Assembly: GCA_015183035.1 (NCBI GenBank)
Contig: JACZZP010000008.1
Coordinates: 1,488,001-1,552,000 of the forward strand
Length of the DNA: 64,000 bases
Source of the DNA: Meloidogyne chitwoodi
Taxonomy: Eukaryota > Nematoda > Chromadorea > Rhabditida > Meloidogynidae
Direction: 5' to 3'
Shown: piece after piece, positions 63,929 to 64,000 of the stretch
Numbering within the stretch: position 1 is the first letter of the stretch
Layout of the letters: the number at the start of each line of letters is the position of its first letter
The notes under the pieces: model-generated
Seen by the model: the letters and a program-made list of their open reading frames with translations, nothing else
Databases searched by the model: none
Told to the model about the DNA's origin: nothing
Position numbers and translations under genes: made by a program

Positions 63929-64000
63929 TTAAATTATAATCATTTTTTGTTGTTTTTGACCATTAGAAGAAGAAATATATTCTGAATTTTCAGAAATTAA
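63929..64000 (-). CDS. Last exon of a minus-strand gene running off the window (partial)
   Basis: The minus frame from the window end reads LISENSEYISSSNGQKQQKM then III and TAA at 63,929-63,931. Its composition (Ser/Gln/Glu codons) is more protein-like than the surrounding intergenic DNA. No family can be assigned from 23 residues. Confidence 0.35.
   Translation of the reverse strand, partial: LISENSEYISSSNGQKQQKMIII

Overview
This is an extremely AT-rich eukaryotic window (intergenic DNA looks about 80-90% A+T by eye) with intron-dense genes, short introns (mostly about 35-80 nt), many AG acceptors a few bases before start codons (as expected for spliced-leader trans-splicing) and several nematode-type families (Clc-like four-TM proteins, UNC-70-type beta-spectrin). 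I read it as nematode nuclear DNA. A root-knot nematode (Meloidogyne) is the best guess from composition and Asn/AAT-rich coding, but the species is not proven.

Layout. 1-10,054: a 103-bp TIR element, a rhodopsin-class GPCR (+), a small low-complexity gene (+) and a membrane-anchored double-rhodanese protein lacking the catalytic Cys (+). 11,067-21,158: the complete beta-spectrin gene (unc-70 type, minus strand), with a palindromic element in one N-terminal intron. 21,159-26,822: long noncoding stretch. 26,823-30,412: two convergent Clc-like (claudin-superfamily) genes, the second with two phase-compatible alternative last exons. 32,882-34,236: a GC-richer protein tyrosine phosphatase gene.

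34,953-47,671: an older TIR element split by a 12.35-kb Ty3/gypsy-class LTR retrotransposon (35,178-47,528). Its two 270-bp LTRs look identical, it has a 5-bp target duplication (TGATT) and a tRNA-like primer-binding site, and it keeps one open frame of about 8 kb. The domain order in that frame is Gag, then an envelope-like glycoprotein module (hydrophobic signal, N-glycosylation sites, furin-like site, mucin-like Thr-rich stretch, transmembrane segment), then protease, RT, RNase H, integrase and a long charged tail. An envelope-like module between Gag and Pol is the most unusual thing in the window.

48,182-64,000: housekeeping genes. tmed-10-like p24 cargo receptor (+); then four same-strand minus genes, hsp-6/mortalin, LMBR1-domain protein 2, PTPMT1-like phosphatase and spastin, which might be an operon. 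A MIF4G-domain gene (+) diverges from hsp-6 across 360 bp. A secreted Cys-repeat protein (-) and the last exon of a further minus-strand gene close the window. Small palindromic elements sit in introns and intergenic DNA throughout.

All calls come from reading translations and motifs by eye. Exon boundaries are approximate unless a junction is described.
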